DNA of 64,000 nt from Sulfotelmatobacter sp049792875 (GTDB lineage Bacteria > Acidobacteriota > Terriglobia > Terriglobales > Acidobacteriaceae). The DNA lies in assembly GCA_049792875.1 (NCBI GenBank), contig JBARBI010000267.1, positions 1 through 64,000 on the forward strand, read 5' to 3'. The notes under the pieces are model-generated. The model was not told where the DNA came from. It did no database searches and saw only the letters and a list, made by a program, of their open reading frames with translations. A program made the translations under genes and the position numbers. Shown here in pieces: positions 60,599 through 64,000 of this stretch (the stretch's first letter is position 1; every line of letters starts with the position of its first letter).

Positions 60599-61540
60599 AT
60601 GGATGTGGCATCCCAACCTCGGGCTTGGAAGATTTTGCTCGCGTTCGCGATTATCTATTTCGTCTGGGGATCGACTTTCCTGGCGATCCGCGTTGGTGTG
60701 CGCGAGGTTCCGCCCTTTCTGCTGGCGGGGATGCGTTTCCTGGTGGCGGGAATCGTGCTCTGTGGCTGGATGCGCCTGCGGGGCACACCCTCTCCCAGCG
60801 CACGGGAGTGGGGCGCGGCGTCATTTCTTGCGGTCCTGATTTTTGTTCTCGACTACGGGTTGCTATTTTGGGCTGAACGGCGGGTGCCCTCGGGCGTCGC
60901 GGCGGTCATGATGGCGATGATTCCGGTGTTCATGACACTGGCGGAGATTGCCTTCCTCCGAACCCAACGGCTTACCTTGCGATTGGGGCTTGCCTTGCTC
61001 GTGGGTATGGCCGGCGTCGCCGTTCTGGTTGGACACTCGGTGAACCTGGGCGAGGCTCCCATCGATACCGCCGGGGCCTGTGCGTTGATGGTCGCGTCCG
61101 TCAGTTGGTCGGTGGCGGCATCTCTCAGCCGCAAGATGCCTCTGCCAGCAGCCAAGGCTATGAGTTCGGGAGCGCAGATGCTGGCTGGAGGCGTGCTGCT
61201 CACCTTGACGGCGGCGCTGCTGGGAGAATTTCGTGGATTCCATATGCAGGCGGTTTCGAGCGGGGCATGGCTGGCGTTGGCGTATTTGATTGTGGCCGGA
61301 TCGATCGTGGGTTTCACGGCGTACGTCTGGTTGATTCATCACGAATCGCCCACGAAGGTCGGGACCTATGCGTATGTGAATCCGGTGGTGGCGGTTCTGG
61401 TGGGTTACTTTCTGGGCGGAGAGGCGATTGGTCCACGCACGATCGTGGGGACGGTGCTGGTACTGGTGAGCGTGGTGGTGATTACGACTACACCGAAGAA
61501 GACGGCGGAACTCAAGTCCTTCGCAGCGGAACTAGACTGA
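60599..61540 (+). CDS. EamA/DMT-superfamily exporter
   Basis: This 313-residue transporter has ten predicted membrane helices arranged as two EamA repeats (ILLAFAIIYFVWGSTFLAIR near the start; AGSIVGFTAYVWLIHHESPTKVGTYAYVNPVVAVLVGYFLGGE in the second). The family exports amino acids, nucleosides or drugs. Substrate unknown. Confidence 0.9.
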   Translation: MDVASQPRAWKILLAFAIIYFVWGSTFLAIRVGVREVPPFLLAGMRFLVAGIVLCGWMRLRGTPSPSAREWGAASFLAVLIFVLDYGLLFWAERRVPSGVAAVMMAMIPVFMTLAEIAFLRTQRLTLRLGLALLVGMAGVAVLVGHSVNLGEAPIDTAGACALMVASVSWSVAASLSRKMPLPAAKAMSSGAQMLAGGVLLTLTAALLGEFRGFHMQAVSSGAWLALAYLIVAGSIVGFTAYVWLIHHESPTKVGTYAYVNPVVAVLVGYFLGGEAIGPRTIVGTVLVLVSVVVITTTPKKTAELKSFAAELD

Positions 61541-61699
61541 TCCGGCCCATTCACGCCCATCGGAAGTGTGCGGTTCGTTTTGCGGGCGGAGGATGAGCAT
61601 CATCCCGTGATAGAGGAGACGGGAGCTGGGCGCGGGATCCCTCGCCCCGCTGGAAAAGACGCGGGGCTTGGGGATGACGCCGGCGAGATGTGGGAGGGG

Positions 61700-63109
<1,410 letters not shown>

Positions 63110-63403
63110 GACGGCTCCTGATTCGAGCGGAAGGATGAATGCAACCGAAAATTATAGCGCGAGGATGCGCTGCGGATTCTGCCCGTGCCCCGGGGATGTC
63201 TCGGTTAACCGGCGTTTGATGGACGGGCAGTCGAGCTACGCTCGACGGACAGCCGAGGGCGGCTGTCCCCCCTTGGGTGTTTCCACAGGGGTGTTTCCTG
63301 GCGGACGTGGGCCGCAAGGTAGACCTCCTCCACGTGCTAGAATCAACGGTTTCCGAGTTGCGCTCGAACCCTCGTTGCCTCGACGGACTCTGCACTTAGT
63401 CCC
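63110..63403. other. Divergent spacer fumC / reductase, with hairpin
   Basis: A hairpin (ggacagccgagggcggctgtcc, 63247-63268) lies in this spacer, resembling the short repeat in uvrC. It must contain promoters for both divergent genes, but none were confidently identified. Confidence 0.45.
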
Positions 63404-64000
63404 ATGCCTGAATTCCTTGCCGCCGAAGAACTCGTTACCCTGCCCAAGACCAAGGCCAAGGGTGAGCCTGAGATGCGCACGGATGTTCTGGTGATCGGAG
63501 CCGGGCCGACGGGTCTGGCTTGTGCGATTGAGGCGCAGAAGATCGGGCTCAAGGTCGTCGTGCTCGACAAGGGATGCCTGGTGAACTCGCTGTTCCACTA
63601 TCCGGCGAACATGGTGTTTTTCACCACGCCGGAACTGCTCGAGATCGGCGATATCCCCTTCACCACGGCTCTGCAGAAGCCGACGCGCGAGGAGGCGCTC
63701 GAGTATTACCGCAAGGTCGCCGAGCATTATCACCTCGATCTCCGCCAGTATGAGTGGGTCAAGACGGTGATGGGCGAAGATGGGAAATTCAGCATCACGG
63801 CGACTGACCGCGCGGGGCGGCCGCATGACTACGCCACGAAGAAGGTCATTGTTTCGACCGGCTATTACGACTTGGCGAACCAGCTGTGCATTCCGGGCGA
63901 GGAACTCCCAAAGGTGTCGCACTACTACGGCGAGCCGCATCCTTACTACGATACGGATGTGCTGGTCATTGGCGGTAAGAACTCGGCCGCGATTGCAGCG
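63404..64000 (+). CDS. YpdA-type flavin disulfide reductase, N-terminal part
   Basis: The first 199 codons of a FAD/NAD(P)H reductase run off the window. The dinucleotide-binding motif (DVLVIGAGPTGLACAIEAQKIGL) and the following VVVLDKGCLVNSLFHYPANMVFFTTPELLEIG match the YpdA/Bdr family that reduces bacillithiol disulfide in Firmicutes. A second Gly-rich motif (DVLVIGGKNSAAIAA) ends the window. In this phylum the low-molecular-weight thiol partner is unknown. The ATG at 63404 is likely; an ATG at 63473 would begin just before the Rossmann strand. Confidence 0.88.
   Translation, partial: MPEFLAAEELVTLPKTKAKGEPEMRTDVLVIGAGPTGLACAIEAQKIGLKVVVLDKGCLVNSLFHYPANMVFFTTPELLEIGDIPFTTALQKPTREEALEYYRKVAEHYHLDLRQYEWVKTVMGEDGKFSITATDRAGRPHDYATKKVIVSTGYYDLANQLCIPGEELPKVSHYYGEPHPYYDTDVLVIGGKNSAAIAA

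Overview
The window reads like a chromosome segment of a GC-rich, Gram-negative, probably soil-dwelling Acidobacteriota (Terriglobia-like) bacterium. This is inferred from the gene families (secreted beta-barrel and BON lipoproteins, a DUF6152/DUF6644 pair, the YpdA reductase family, PilZ, many sigma-54-like promoters) and from numerous dispersed hairpin repeats of the kind common in that phylum. No database search was possible.

Layout. 1-10.6 kb is ordinary chromosome: the end of a DUF4440-like gene, uvrC (with two in-frame repeat insertions), an OmpA-type lipoprotein, a Tat-exported sugar isomerase-like protein with a TPR protein, a TetR regulator with a likely operator, a lipoprotein, a DinB protein, and a prepilin peptidase coupled to a PAS protein. 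10.9-29.4 kb is an 18.5-kb unit bounded by a perfect 20-bp inverted repeat, with a 13-bp direct repeat outside each end and an IS4-type (YREK) transposase at its right end; it looks like a transposed block. 29.4-45 kb holds cytochrome c, a glycosyltransferase-like gene, a BON lipoprotein, PilZ, mobA, an MlaF-like ATPase, ribE, ribD, ftsY, an MFS exporter, an HD-GYP sensor and a ChbG-like deacetylase. 45-53 kb is a minus-strand housekeeping run (rimO, yacG, pgpA, beta-propeller, cinA, thpR, plsY, gpsA). 53-64 kb has an outer-membrane barrel, a TgpA-like transglutaminase, the SRP RNA, a STAS protein, tandem fabH genes, a DMT exporter, fumC and the start of a YpdA-type reductase.

The most interesting part is the 18.5-kb unit. 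It encodes a membrane histidine kinase and an NtrC-type sigma-54 activator in one operon with an exported rubrerythrin, a DUF2231 membrane protein and an LPKTA-tailed surface protein. Divergent from this is a MacA-MacB-type efflux system, followed by a second long operon: pseudo-receiver, small proteins, BON protein, tandem universal stress protein, Rnk/GreA-like factor, P1B-like ATPase and AI-2E-family permease. Two intergenic regions, 5 kb apart, are diverged copies of the same divergent control region. Each carries a -24/-12 promoter facing each way and a shared palindromic cluster (tgtccga-N4-tcggaca type) between them. The working model is a mobile, self-contained, sigma-54-controlled envelope and oxidative stress regulon that carries its own sensor and activator.
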